Assembly (NCBI RefSeq): GCF_016908115.1
Contig: NZ_JAFBDH010000006.1
Coordinates: 62,001-126,000, forward strand
Direction: 5' to 3'
Length of the DNA: 64,000 bases
Origin: Peptoniphilus gorbachii
GTDB taxonomy: Bacteria > Bacillota > Clostridia > Tissierellales > Peptoniphilaceae
Part shown: positions 1-8,354 of the stretch, piece after piece
How the letters are laid out: each line of letters opens with the position of its first letter
How positions within the stretch are numbered: the first letter of the stretch is position 1
The notes under the pieces: generated by a model
Database searches by the model: none
What the model was told of the DNA's origin: nothing
The model's input: the letters and a program-made list of their open reading frames with translations, nothing else
Made by a program: the position numbers and the translations under genes

Positions 1-70
1 CTTCTGCAAACTCTCTAATAGCTTTACGAAGAGCTTCATGTTCAGCAGTAGTCTTATACAAATTTGACAT
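1..70 (-). CDS. Acyl-CoA dehydrogenase, N-terminal fragment (cut by window edge)
   Basis: Only the first 23 codons are inside the window. The reverse strand opens with ATG at 68-70 behind a TCCTCC (GGAGGA on the coding strand) ribosome site at 75-80, and reads through AEHEALRKAIREFAE. That pattern, an amphipathic helix ending in R-E-F-A-E, is typical of the start of acyl-CoA dehydrogenases (butyryl- or glutaryl-CoA dehydrogenase type), flavoproteins that oxidise acyl-CoA during fermentation of amino acids or butyrate formation. The substrate cannot be told from this piece. The family call rests on a short N-terminus only. Confidence 0.6.
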   Translation of the reverse strand, partial: MSNLYKTTAEHEALRKAIREFAE

Positions 71-106
71 ATTTTCCTCCTTTTTAAATTAAAGAATACT
101 TGAAAT

Positions 107-131
107 ATTTTTCACTGAAATTGTGAAAAAT
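107..131. promoter_or_regulatory. Inverted repeat in the leader of the acyl-CoA dehydrogenase gene
   Basis: ATTTTTCAC at 107-115 and GTGAAAAAT at 123-131 are perfect 9-bp inverted arms around a 7-bp loop, about 40 bp upstream of the start codon at 70. It could be an operator or a leader hairpin. The half-sites resemble the GTGAA of Rex sites but point the opposite way, so I do not call it a Rex site. Three GTATAC hexamers (150-155, 166-171, 268-273) lie further upstream. The rest of 132-380 is AT-rich and holds no gene that I can see. Confidence 0.4.
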
Positions 132-380
132 AAAAGATACACCAAAGCGGTATACAATAATTAAAGTATACATCAACTTATCTAAAGTGTCAAAACATTT
201 TCATAAAATTTGAGTTAAATTTTTTAAAAATTTTTTCTCGCATTATTATATTCTTTGACTAAAGTATGTATACCCCTTTTTAGTAAATAAAACATGAAAT
301 TATATAATTTTAATAATTTATTTGTAAAATAATTTTTTTGCTATAAAATATAAAGTTAATAAGAAAAAAATTTATTTTAA

Positions 381-455
381 TGGAGGAAAAAATAAATTTA
401 CAAAATTTATTAGAATGGAGGAAAAAATGAATTTACAAAATTTATTAGAATGGAG
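381..455 (+). repeat. 35-bp tandem duplication of a ribosome site and start codon
   Basis: Positions 381-415 and 416-450 are identical except one base (A394 versus G429), and the first five bases of the unit recur at 451-455. Each unit holds GGAGG, a spacer and the first codons of the nitroreductase gene. In the upstream copy the start codon is ATA, in the downstream copy ATG, so only the second copy starts the gene. Because 35 is not a multiple of three, the upstream copy is also out of frame with the gene. Confidence 0.9.
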
Positions 456-1008
456 ACGAAGCTATAGGAAGTTTGACGAAAGTAGGTTAATTTCAAAGAA
501 TGATATTGATGAAATTTTAAATTCCATTAAATTTGCCTCTTGTGCCAACAACAGGCAGTATCTTAGATTTATTTCTGTTGAAAATAAAGATAAGGTTTTA
601 GAAATTTTTGATAATACTAAATGGGCTGCTTCCCTTCCTAATAATATAGGACGTCCTAAAGAAGGAGAAAGACCAGTTTACTTTATTGCAATTTTAAGTG
701 ACGAAGCTAAAAAGCTTAGATTTAATGGACTTGATGAAGGTTTAGTTATTTCTAACTTAACTCTTACTGCTGCTGAGAAAGGCATTGGCTCTTGCATTAT
801 TGGAAGTGTGAATGATAAAAAGATGCGTGAAATTTTAAATTATAAAGATAATTATTCCTGTGAAGTTGTAATTGCCTTTGGATATCCAAAAGTTAAATCT
901 ACTATAAAAGAAATAGATTTAGAAGAAGATCAATCTTATTACCTAGACGAAGATGGCAACTACCTTGTGCCAAAATATAAAAAAGATGACATTGTTAGGA
1001 GAATATAA
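427..1008 (+). CDS. Nitroreductase family protein
   Basis: A 193-residue FMN-dependent oxidoreductase of the nitroreductase superfamily. The N-terminal RRSYRKFD is the usual phosphate-binding R-R-S-x-R motif, followed by ASCANNRQ in the FMN pocket; GLDEGLVISNLTLTAAEKGIG and the C-terminal GYPK are typical of the fold. The substrate is unknown. I place the start at ATG 427, five bases after GGAGG (417-421); an in-frame ATG at 415 would add four residues but overlaps the ribosome site. The gene sits on the duplicated start region described separately. Its stop overlaps the next start (TAATG at 1006-1010), so the two are translationally coupled. Confidence 0.85.
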   Translation: MNLQNLLEWRRSYRKFDESRLISKNDIDEILNSIKFASCANNRQYLRFISVENKDKVLEIFDNTKWAASLPNNIGRPKEGERPVYFIAILSDEAKKLRFNGLDEGLVISNLTLTAAEKGIGSCIIGSVNDKKMREILNYKDNYSCEVVIAFGYPKVKSTIKEIDLEEDQSYYLDEDGNYLVPKYKKDDIVRRI

Positions 1009-2027
1009 TGACAGAAAAAAATTTTAATGAAATCGTAAAGAAGAAAGCAAAGTTATATTTTATTGACGCCCTTGGCGCCATGGCCTTTGGTCTTTTTGCC
1101 ACCCTTCTTGTAGGAACTATTTTAAATACTATTGGAAAGAGTTTTAACATTTCCTTTTTGACAGATGTACTTTGGCCCTTGGCACAAAAAGCCACGGGAC
1201 CAGCCATAGCAGTAGCTATTGCAACGGCAATGTCTGCACCAAGTCTTGTTGTCTATGCTGCAACTGTTGTTGGTATTGCTGGTAACGAACTTGGTGGACC
1301 AATGGGAGTTTACATTGCCACAATTTTTGCCGTTGAATTTGGAAAACTTGTCAGCAGAAAAACTAAAATTGACATTATAATTACACCTGCTGTTACAGTT
1401 TTAGTTGGTGTCTTTATAGCAAACTTCGTTGGACCATACATAGGTGCCTTTATGAATCTTCTTGGTGCAATTATTATTAATGCTACAGATAAGGCTCCAT
1501 TTTTTATGGGAATTATTGTATCAGTTATTGTTGGAATAGTTTTAACCCTTCCAATTTCATCTGCTGCCCTCTGCATGATGCTTTCTCTTTCATCTCTTGC
1601 AGGTGGAGCTGCAACTATTGGCTGTTGTTGTCAAATGGTTGGCTTTGCAGTTATATCCTACAGGGATAATAAAATGGAAGGACTTGTGGCACAAGGTCTT
1701 GGAACCTCAATGCTACAAATGCCAAATATTGTAAGAAAACCAATAATAATTATTCCGCCAATTATTTCTTCAGCAATCTTAGGACCAGTTTCAACAATGG
1801 TTTTTAAACTTGAAAACACACCACTAGGTTCTGGCATGGGCACAAGTGGACTTGTGGGACAAATTTCTACTTTCACAGCAATGCCTGATGTGCCTTTTAT
1901 GAAACTTCTCGGTATAGTTTTACTTATGCACATAATTTTGCCAGCTCTTGTAACCTTTGTTTTTTATGAAATATTTTATCGCAAGGGGCTAATTCAAGAT
2001 GGCGACATGAAATTATATTTTAAATAA
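1008..2027 (+). CDS. PTS EIIC-like integral membrane protein (PTS_EIIC_2 type)
   Basis: A 339-residue polytopic membrane protein with about nine or ten hydrophobic segments. It matches the group annotated as PTS transporter subunit IIC or putative EIIC regulator (PF13303), recognisable from glycine-rich loops such as GNELGGPMGVY and the GCCCQMVGFAVISYRDN stretch followed by QGLGTSMLQMPNI. No EIIA or EIIB domain with a phosphorylatable His or Cys is attached and none is encoded nearby, so sugar transport by phosphotransfer is not shown. It is coupled to the nitroreductase by a TAATG overlap and has AGGAG upstream. A clean terminator ends the two-gene unit. Confidence 0.75.
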   Translation: MTEKNFNEIVKKKAKLYFIDALGAMAFGLFATLLVGTILNTIGKSFNISFLTDVLWPLAQKATGPAIAVAIATAMSAPSLVVYAATVVGIAGNELGGPMGVYIATIFAVEFGKLVSRKTKIDIIITPAVTVLVGVFIANFVGPYIGAFMNLLGAIIINATDKAPFFMGIIVSVIVGIVLTLPISSAALCMMLSLSSLAGGAATIGCCCQMVGFAVISYRDNKMEGLVAQGLGTSMLQMPNIVRKPIIIIPPIISSAILGPVSTMVFKLENTPLGSGMGTSGLVGQISTFTAMPDVPFMKLLGIVLLMHIILPALVTFVFYEIFYRKGLIQDGDMKLYFK

Positions 2028-2032
2028 AAATG

Positions 2033-2056
2033 ACGAGCTCAAGGCTCGTTTTTTTT
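2033..2056 (+). terminator. Rho-independent terminator after the EIIC-like gene
   Basis: ACGAGC (2033-2038) pairs perfectly with GCTCGT (2044-2049) around a five-base loop and runs into seven T residues. Confidence 0.9.
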
Positions 2057-2060
2057 GTGC

Positions 2061-2090
2061 AAAAAAATTGGCTCATCATCTTGATGAACC
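2061..2090 (-). terminator. Terminator for the hemolysin-III-type gene
   Basis: On the reverse strand GGTTCATCA and TGATGAGCC (2070-2090) form a hairpin with one G-T pair and end in a run of seven T (2061-2067). It faces the neighbouring rightward terminator, as expected between convergent genes. Confidence 0.85.
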
Positions 2091-2096
2091 AAAATT

Positions 2097-2753
2097 TTAT
2101 GAAATATAAAAATAAAAGGCAATAAAGTGAATTATTGACGCTGCTAGGACAAAGAAATGCCAAATTACGTGATTGTACTTAAACTTTTTCGATTTATAAA
2201 AATAAGTTCCTGCAGTGTAAACAACTCCACCTAAAACTAAAAGGAGCATAAACTTCCAAGTGGCTTGAGTTACAATTGGCTTAATTAAAAATACAGAAAG
2301 CCAACCCATGGCAATGTAAATAATAACAGAAATAGTTTTTAACTTGTCATAATTTTTGTATGTAGCAATCTTAAAAACTGTTCCAAAAATTGCTATTGCC
2401 CAGATTAAAACTATAAAAAACAATCTAAACTTTCCCTTTGTAAGTAAAAGTATTATGGGTGTAAAACTGCCTGCTATAAAATAATATATGGACACATGGT
2501 CAAAAATTCTAAGAATTTTTTTTGCTCCTTTGTGCTGAATTGCATGGTAAATTGTGCTCATTAAATACATAAATATAAAGCATCCACCGTATATAGAAAA
2601 GGCAATTGTCTTTAAAACCTCGCCATTTTTTGCACTTGGAATAATTAACATCAACAAAAAAATAATTCCAAGAATAACGCCAATACCATGGCTAATAGAA
2701 TTTGCTATTTCAATTAAAATATATTCTTTTTTTGATTTAGACTTTTCTGCCAT
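2097..2753 (-). CDS. Hemolysin III / PAQR family membrane protein
   Basis: A 218-residue protein with seven hydrophobic segments. It carries the conserved metal-site motifs of the hemolysin III (YqfA, PAQR-like) family: N-S-I-S-H-G near residue 18, S-T-I-Y-H near 66, a central FDHVSIYYFIAGSFTP, and H-x-x-H-W-like residues near the C-terminus (NHVIWHFFVLAASIIHF). The family probably coordinates zinc inside the membrane; its bacterial role is not settled and the hemolysin name comes from an old cloning result. The start follows AAGGAAGTGAG with good spacing. It is a single-gene unit with its own terminator. Confidence 0.85.
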   Translation of the reverse strand: MAEKSKSKKEYILIEIANSISHGIGVILGIIFLLMLIIPSAKNGEVLKTIAFSIYGGCFIFMYLMSTIYHAIQHKGAKKILRIFDHVSIYYFIAGSFTPIILLLTKGKFRLFFIVLIWAIAIFGTVFKIATYKNYDKLKTISVIIYIAMGWLSVFLIKPIVTQATWKFMLLLVLGGVVYTAGTYFYKSKKFKYNHVIWHFFVLAASIIHFIAFYFYIS

Positions 2754-2811
2754 ATTCTCACTTCCTTTTGCTAATTATACTCCTTTAAAGCGTAAGCGTA
2801 AATAATTTATT

Positions 2812-2840
2812 AAAAAAGATGGGCAATGTCTCACCCATCT
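2812..2840 (-). terminator. Terminator for the small acetyltransferase gene
   Basis: AGATGGG and CCCATCT arms at 2817-2840, followed on the reverse strand by six T. Confidence 0.85.
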
Positions 2841-2845
2841 CATTT

Positions 2846-3112
2846 TTAAGCTCTCACATCGTCAAAGTCACTAGATTCTAGTTTTTTGTGAACATAGGAG
2901 CAAGTTCCCTTTATTTTTTTATTTTCATTTCTTGCATCTTCTACAAGCTTTTTTACAAGCTCTCCTGCAAGGCCTTGACCACCGAACTCAGGTTTTACAA
3001 TAGTGTGTGTTGCATCTATTACATCACCCTTTTCTTCGTAAGTCAAAATTCCCTTATAATTATTTTCATCTTCTCCTATATAGTAACAATTATTTCCTTT
3101 TTTAACTTCCAT
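2846..3112 (-). CDS. Small GNAT-fold N-acetyltransferase (YjdJ/NATD1 type)
   Basis: An 88-residue single-domain protein of the short GNAT class (Acetyltransf_CG, PF14542). It shows the acetyl-CoA-binding stretch EFGGQGLAGELVKKLVEDAR, with the Q/G-x-G-x-A motif, and the family's C-terminal C-S-Y-V half (KGTCSYVHKK). Residues 22-40 contain the THTIV strand typical of these proteins. The substrate is not known. A strong AGGAGG lies upstream of the ATG at 3110-3112. It is transcribed alone with its own terminator. Confidence 0.8.
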   Translation of the reverse strand: MEVKKGNNCYYIGEDENNYKGILTYEEKGDVIDATHTIVKPEFGGQGLAGELVKKLVEDARNENKKIKGTCSYVHKKLESSDFDDVRA

Positions 3113-3169
3113 AATAACCTCCTTAAATTAGTCTTACTTTTGTAATACCCAATTTTTTGGATTTTTACC

Positions 3170-5596
3170 TTATTTTATTTTTTCAATTATTCTATATTTA
3201 GTATCAAAACCATCAGAAGTTCCTGTAAAAGATGAATCTTCTTTTGAAAGTTCAGACATTGTGTCTACAATTTCTTTAAATTCTGGCAGTTCTTCTGTCT
3301 TCTTATCTAATTCGTCAATTCCCTTTTGTTTAAATTCTTCTAATTTTTCTGCGAAAATTTTCATGTTATCGTCAATTAAATCTCCGCCATCTTTTAATTC
3401 AATAGCGCCAGAGTTTAAGTCTATAATTCCATTGTCTAGCTTTTTAATTCCATCTCTCATTGGAACTATGCCTTCAGTTTTTAATCTTGGAAAATCTTTA
3501 AATAATACAGATTTATCTCTGAATTCTAATAATCCATCAGTAAGTTCACTGGCACCAGAATTTAATTTTGGTGAATTTGAATCCAGTTCAGTTATTGCAT
3601 CTGTAAATTTATTTACTGCTTCTTCACTTTGTTCTGTACCTTCTCTTAATTTTGATGATCCGTCCTTTAATTTTCCTGCTGCATCGTCAAGTTTTACAAG
3701 AGAATCTGATAGCTTCATAAGTTGTGAAGTATCAAGTTTTGATGCTGCTTGTGAGATAGCTTTTTCAAGTTCTGAATTAATTTGATTTGCTCCATTAGAA
3801 AGTTCTGTTGTTCCTGACTTTAATTGTTCAAGACCTGCAGGAAGTTGACTTGCTCCAGCGTTTATATTTTTTGATGCTGAGGCAAGTTGATTCATTCCGC
3901 CTTTTAATTGTTCTAAGCCTTGTAATTGCCCTGACATTCCAGTTAAAGCTTTTAATCCTTGGAAATCAGCTCCAACTTTTTTTGCTGATCCACCAATACT
4001 TTTTGCATCTCTTCCTAAATCGCCTGCACAATCTCCTAAAATTGCAATAGCTTGATTAATTTGTGGATTATTGTCAGCATTTGCTTCTTTTAGCATTTGA
4101 ATTGCTTGTCCAATGTCTCTTGCTGATGCTCCAACTGATTGTGCACCTGCTCCAATATTTTGAAGATCTCCTTCAACATTTATATTTCCAAGTCCTGATA
4201 GATCTGGCACATTCATTGCTTGAACTTTTCCATTTAACATTTGGAAATTATTATTAAATTCACTTTCTCCTGCTGCAAGTTTATTTGCACCTTCATAAGC
4301 CTTACTTGCTCCTAGCTCAAGTTTTTGGGCGCCAGCAGAAAGCTGTCCTATTCCAGATTTTAATTCTGCCAACTTCTTTAAAGCTTCTTCCTTCATTTCG
4401 TCAATCTTACTTAATTTACTTGAACCTTCTCTAAGTTGTAGTGTTGCATCTTTTAATTTTCCAAGACCATTATCAAGTTCCACTGACCCATCATGAAGCT
4501 TTTTGGCACCATCTCTCATTTCGCCAGTTTTTTCATTCATCTTGCCCACTGCTGAAGTGTAGTCGCTAATTCCAGAAGTTAATTTGCTACCACCTTCAAA
4601 CATTTCTTGTGCTGCACCTGGAATTGGCTCAACTTTTTCAATTACCTCATCTAGTTTATCTTCAAACTCTCCTGATTTATCGTAAAGTTCTTTAGATCCA
4701 TCTTTAAGTTTAACAGTTCCATCGCCCAGTTCACTAATTCCATCATTTAATTTGCCTTGGGCATCAGATAATTTTGTAGAAGCATCAACTAATTTTTTTG
4801 AATTATCTTCAAGCTCTCTTACTCCATCACGAAGCTTGTCTATTGTTTCAAGGTCTGCCTCATTTTGGAATAATTCATTGGAAATAACAACATAGGCCTC
4901 CACGGGATCGTAATCTTTTACATCCATTTCCACAACTGCTTCACTTTTAAATTCTTCCATTTGTCTATCTTCTAAAATACTTTCAAAATTTTCTCTTAAT
5001 CCTGGAGTTAAAACTGAAGTTACAATTTCATTTTTTCCATCTTTTGCGATTTTTGCATCATCAGATTCGATGTTTGATGCAACTTCTTGTGGGAAGGATA
5101 GGGCTGCTATAACTGTATAAGGTGCATAGACCTTAGTTTTTTTGCCGCCAATATTCTTTATAAGGTACTTATTGTTTTCAGTAGAAATAACTAATTTAAG
5201 GTGGCCAGACTTGCCCTTTAATTCACTATTTTCCATTTTTTCGCCGTCAAGATAATAATCAATTTTTACATCAATTGGAATATTTTCTTCGCTCTTTCCT
5301 TGGTAGTAAATATCCTTTACATTTTCATCCCAATAAATATAACCATTTTTATTTTCAACTTTTTCATCAGTCTTCAAGTTTTTAACATTTTTTAAATTGG
5401 ACTTGTCCTTGCCCTTGATGTTTTCTTCTGAACTTAACCAAACTGAGACAGTTTTGTCTTTAATATCGTCATCCTTTTTTAATACATATACAGTTTCACT
5501 TTTATTTATGACTTCTGATGCAGCAAAAGCTGTGTTTGTCAAAATCATTGAAGATAATACAACTGTTATTACACCTTTTTGAACTTTTTTATTCAT
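3170..5596 (-). CDS. Secreted YhgE/Pip-like heptad-repeat protein, partner of the MMPL transporter
   Basis: An 808-residue exported protein. Residues 1-26 are a signal peptide ending AFA. A beta-rich region (about 27-240) precedes a long region (about 250-770) with many degenerate L-x-x-G and L-x-x-G-x-x-x-L repeats such as KLKDGSKELYDKSG and LSNGANQINSELE. These x-x-x-L-x-x-G repeats mark the extracellular part of YhgE/Pip-type proteins. Unlike full YhgE proteins, I see no C-terminal membrane segments: the chain ends in a soluble tail. It is the last gene of the TetR-MMPL operon, 21 bp after the MMPL gene, so it is likely an extracellular partner of that transporter. A stretch around residues 450-560 is richer in Ala, Gly and Gln and looks like an insertion. 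Confidence 0.75.
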   Translation of the reverse strand: MNKKVQKGVITVVLSSMILTNTAFAASEVINKSETVYVLKKDDDIKDKTVSVWLSSEENIKGKDKSNLKNVKNLKTDEKVENKNGYIYWDENVKDIYYQGKSEENIPIDVKIDYYLDGEKMENSELKGKSGHLKLVISTENNKYLIKNIGGKKTKVYAPYTVIAALSFPQEVASNIESDDAKIAKDGKNEIVTSVLTPGLRENFESILEDRQMEEFKSEAVVEMDVKDYDPVEAYVVISNELFQNEADLETIDKLRDGVRELEDNSKKLVDASTKLSDAQGKLNDGISELGDGTVKLKDGSKELYDKSGEFEDKLDEVIEKVEPIPGAAQEMFEGGSKLTSGISDYTSAVGKMNEKTGEMRDGAKKLHDGSVELDNGLGKLKDATLQLREGSSKLSKIDEMKEEALKKLAELKSGIGQLSAGAQKLELGASKAYEGANKLAAGESEFNNNFQMLNGKVQAMNVPDLSGLGNINVEGDLQNIGAGAQSVGASARDIGQAIQMLKEANADNNPQINQAIAILGDCAGDLGRDAKSIGGSAKKVGADFQGLKALTGMSGQLQGLEQLKGGMNQLASASKNINAGASQLPAGLEQLKSGTTELSNGANQINSELEKAISQAASKLDTSQLMKLSDSLVKLDDAAGKLKDGSSKLREGTEQSEEAVNKFTDAITELDSNSPKLNSGASELTDGLLEFRDKSVLFKDFPRLKTEGIVPMRDGIKKLDNGIIDLNSGAIELKDGGDLIDDNMKIFAEKLEEFKQKGIDELDKKTEELPEFKEIVDTMSELSKEDSSFTGTSDGFDTKYRIIEKIK

Positions 5597-5617
5597 ATTT
5601 TTCTCCTTAAAATAATA

Positions 5618-7672
5618 TTAATCTAAACCCTTAGTAGTTTTCTTTATCAGTGGAAAACTTACAGAAATAATTGCTGGCAATAATAGTATGATTACGCACA
5701 TACTTATAATTGCACCCCTAGCTAAAAATGTACAAATTGTCGATACAATTTCCATTTTTGAATAAATACCTACACCAATTGTGGCTGCCATAAAGGAAAG
5801 TGCAGATGCAACAATTGATTTAGAAGTTTCTTTTACAGACACTTTAAGAGAACCATCTACATCCTTTGACTTTTTATATTCTGCCAAAAATCTATCTGTC
5901 ATTAAAATTGAGTAGTCAATTGTGGAACCAAGCTGGATTACCCCAATTATTATTGACGTGATAAATGGTATTGTGTGATTTAAATAAAATGGAACACCCA
6001 TATTTATTTGAATTGCAAGTTCAATTGCGGCAATTAAAACTAGGGGAATACCAATAGACTTAAATACTATTGCAATTATTAAAAATACAACTGCAATAGA
6101 AATAATATTTACAATTTGAAAGTCTCTATCTGAAATAACTGTTAAATCATCTGTTAAAACTGCTTCTCCAGTTAAATATCCCTCATCGTCATATTTATTT
6201 ATAAGACTTTTCATTTCACTAACTTGTTTTTTAACTTCAGGCGATGCAGTTTGATACTTAGAATTTGCCATAATCATCTGATAACCATTTTTTGAAAAGT
6301 TATCTTGAATTTTTTCAGGCAAAAATTCACTTGGAATAGTGTATCCAGTAACAGAACTTGCACTTAAAACAGAATTTATACCATCAAGAGCCTTTAAATC
6401 GCTTATAAGACCTTCCAAATCTGAATTTGAAAGATCATCTTTAACAACAATAAAATGAGTACTGGCCATATCATAATCTTTTTTCATTTTATTTAAGGCA
6501 ACAATTGAATCTAAATCCTGTGGAAGGGACCTGTCCAAATTGTAATAAAGTTTTGTATTTACTGAACCATAAATTGCTGGAATAAAAATCAATACAAAAG
6601 CTAAAAACAAAGTCTTTTTGTGCTTTATAGTAAATTCAGACAATTTATTAAATTCCGGAAGCATGACTTTGTGATTGTATTTATTGACTAACTTTTCCAC
6701 AACAAGTAACATTGCTGGAAGAACTGTAACTGTTGCTATTAAACCTATTAAAACTCCCTTACTCATTACAAGACCAATATCTTTTCCTAGACCAAGTCTC
6801 ATAAAAATTAAAACTATAAAACCAGCAAAAGTTGTAAGTGATGATGCAAATAAGGAAGAAATAGTTTCTTGAACTGCCTTATCCATAGCATCATTTTTAT
6901 TGTCAAAGTTTTTCTTTTCTTCAACATATCTGTGATACAAAAATATTGAATAGTCCATAGTAACAGCAAGTTGTAAAACAGCCGCTATAGCTTTTGTTAT
7001 ATAGGATATCTCACCTAAAAATACATTGGATCCAAAATTATACAAAACTGCATAACCAATAGTTAACATAAAGACAAAGGGTACAATAGTAGATTCATTT
7101 GTTAGAGATAAAATAATTAATCCCAAAGCTACGGCAAGAGCAACATAGATTGGTGTTTCTTTGTCGATTAAATCCTTCGTATCCTTTACAAGAGATGAAA
7201 TTCCACTTAAATATTTTTGATTTGATTCTATTTTTCTAATTTCATCTATAGCATTCATTGTCTGTAAAGAAGATGATGAATCGCTAAACTTTACAATCAT
7301 TAAAGTAGAGTCTTCTGCATAGAAAACATCTTTTATCTCGTCAGGCAAAAATTCACTTGGAATCATATCTCCAACAGTTGATGATTTAGAAATCACATCT
7401 TCTACTCCATCAATTTCTAGAATTTTCTCTCTCAAAACTTCTGCTTCATGGTCAGTTCCCTCAAGGATTAACATTCCTGTTGCAGCATTTTTAAAATCTT
7501 TATCCAAAATCTCTTGACCCTGAGTTGACTTTAAATCTTTAGGCAAATAAGACAAAATATCATAATTAACTTTAGTAAGTTTATAGCCTAGTAATGAAGG
7601 AATTAGAAGTAGGGTCATGACAAAAAGCACAAATTTTGGCTTGTGAGAAATAAATTTTGTAAATCTTTTCAT
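5618..7672 (-). CDS. MMPL/RND family transporter
   Basis: A 684-residue membrane protein of the MMPL (HAE3-type RND) family. Two homologous halves each have one membrane segment, an extracellular loop and a five-segment bundle, about twelve segments in all. Family landmarks are NYDILSYLPKDLKSTQG after the first segment, TMDYSIFLYHRYVEE in the first half and the matching STIDYSILMTDRFLAEY in the second; the Asp-Tyr pairs are the proton-relay positions of this family. MMPL proteins export lipids, toxic amphiphiles or drugs. It lies between its TetR regulator, 7 bp upstream, and the heptad-repeat protein. The arrangement suggests repressible efflux or envelope-lipid export; the substrate is unknown. 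Confidence 0.85.
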   Translation of the reverse strand: MKRFTKFISHKPKFVLFVMTLLLIPSLLGYKLTKVNYDILSYLPKDLKSTQGQEILDKDFKNAATGMLILEGTDHEAEVLREKILEIDGVEDVISKSSTVGDMIPSEFLPDEIKDVFYAEDSTLMIVKFSDSSSSLQTMNAIDEIRKIESNQKYLSGISSLVKDTKDLIDKETPIYVALAVALGLIILSLTNESTIVPFVFMLTIGYAVLYNFGSNVFLGEISYITKAIAAVLQLAVTMDYSIFLYHRYVEEKKNFDNKNDAMDKAVQETISSLFASSLTTFAGFIVLIFMRLGLGKDIGLVMSKGVLIGLIATVTVLPAMLLVVEKLVNKYNHKVMLPEFNKLSEFTIKHKKTLFLAFVLIFIPAIYGSVNTKLYYNLDRSLPQDLDSIVALNKMKKDYDMASTHFIVVKDDLSNSDLEGLISDLKALDGINSVLSASSVTGYTIPSEFLPEKIQDNFSKNGYQMIMANSKYQTASPEVKKQVSEMKSLINKYDDEGYLTGEAVLTDDLTVISDRDFQIVNIISIAVVFLIIAIVFKSIGIPLVLIAAIELAIQINMGVPFYLNHTIPFITSIIIGVIQLGSTIDYSILMTDRFLAEYKKSKDVDGSLKVSVKETSKSIVASALSFMAATIGVGIYSKMEIVSTICTFLARGAIISMCVIILLLPAIISVSFPLIKKTTKGLD

Positions 7673-7679
7673 CCAACCA

Positions 7680-8267
7680 CTACCTAAATATCCTATCTAC
7701 AATTTTATAAAGAACTGGTTTCATATCTTTTACACTTAGAATTGAATCTTCCATTAATGCCGATTCGCAAGTAGAAAGCACAATATTAATTGAAAGAGAT
7801 AAAATAAATAATTTTTCTTGAGCAGATAAAATTGCTGGGAATAAATCTTCAAATTTATTTAAAATAAAATTAAGAGAATTTTCCGCCTCTTTAAATCTAT
7901 TGTCATTTTCAACTTTTGCATAAAGAGCCCAATTTAAATTATTTGAAATAATTTTTAACTCTAATGGATTTTTTATTAAGTGATCAATTATATAATCAAA
8001 AAAGGAAATCAACCTCTTTTTAGAATCCTCACCTTTACACTTAGCTTCGGCACTAACAATTAATTCTGTCATAATATCTAAAACAATTTTTTCTTCAAGA
8101 TCTTTTTTGTCCCTGAAGTAGAGATAAAAAGTTCCAAGTCCTAAATTCGTTCTATTCATTATGTCCCTAATTGAAGTTGCCTCAATTCCCTTTTCTTCAA
8201 AAGAAGAAAGAGCAGCAATAGTGATTTTATTTTCTTTTTCTTTTTTTCTTTCTTCAGACTTTATCAT
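7680..8267 (-). CDS. TetR/AcrR family transcriptional regulator of the MMPL operon
   Basis: A 195-residue one-component repressor. The N-terminal helix-turn-helix spans about residues 14-58, with IAALSSFEEKGIEATSI and the hallmark GLGTFYLYFRDKKDLEE; the remainder is an all-helical ligand and dimer domain with no recognisable specificity. The start has GTAAGGAGT upstream. As first gene of the operon it should repress itself, the MMPL transporter and the heptad-repeat protein through the two operators at 8284-8337. An inducer, perhaps a lipid or amphiphile, is inferred only from the family. Confidence 0.85.
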   Translation of the reverse strand: MIKSEERKKEKENKITIAALSSFEEKGIEATSIRDIMNRTNLGLGTFYLYFRDKKDLEEKIVLDIMTELIVSAEAKCKGEDSKKRLISFFDYIIDHLIKNPLELKIISNNLNWALYAKVENDNRFKEAENSLNFILNKFEDLFPAILSAQEKLFILSLSINIVLSTCESALMEDSILSVKDMKPVLYKIVDRIFR

Positions 8268-8283
8268 ATATACTCCTTACTTT

Positions 8284-8338
8284 TGAACATTGTTCATCTT
8301 CGTAGAAATATGATAACTCTTTTGTGAACAAAGTTCAA
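8284..8338 (-). promoter_or_regulatory. Promoter and twin TetR operators of the MMPL operon
   Basis: Two copies of TGAAC-N3-GTTCA lie at 8284-8296 and 8325-8337, 41 bp centre to centre. Read leftward, a promoter with -35 TTGAAC (8338-8333), 17-bp spacer and -10 TATCAT (8315-8310) has its -35 box inside the upstream operator, while the other operator sits between the start site and the ribosome site of the TetR gene. Repressor binding would therefore block transcription at both ends. Confidence 0.75.
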
Positions 8339-8354
8339 CTATTTTTTATTTTAA

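Noticed and set aside
107-131. Rex-type redox operator before the acyl-CoA dehydrogenase gene
   Set aside because: The half-sites GTGAA and TTCAC are in the opposite orientation to a Rex site, which reads TTGTGAA...TTCACAA.
3261-4257. Long open frames on the plus strand opposite the heptad-repeat protein
   Set aside because: They lack ribosome sites, have Ser/Leu-rich low-complexity text, and arise because the repeat gene on the other strand has few stop-generating codons. The reverse-strand gene is clearly the real one.
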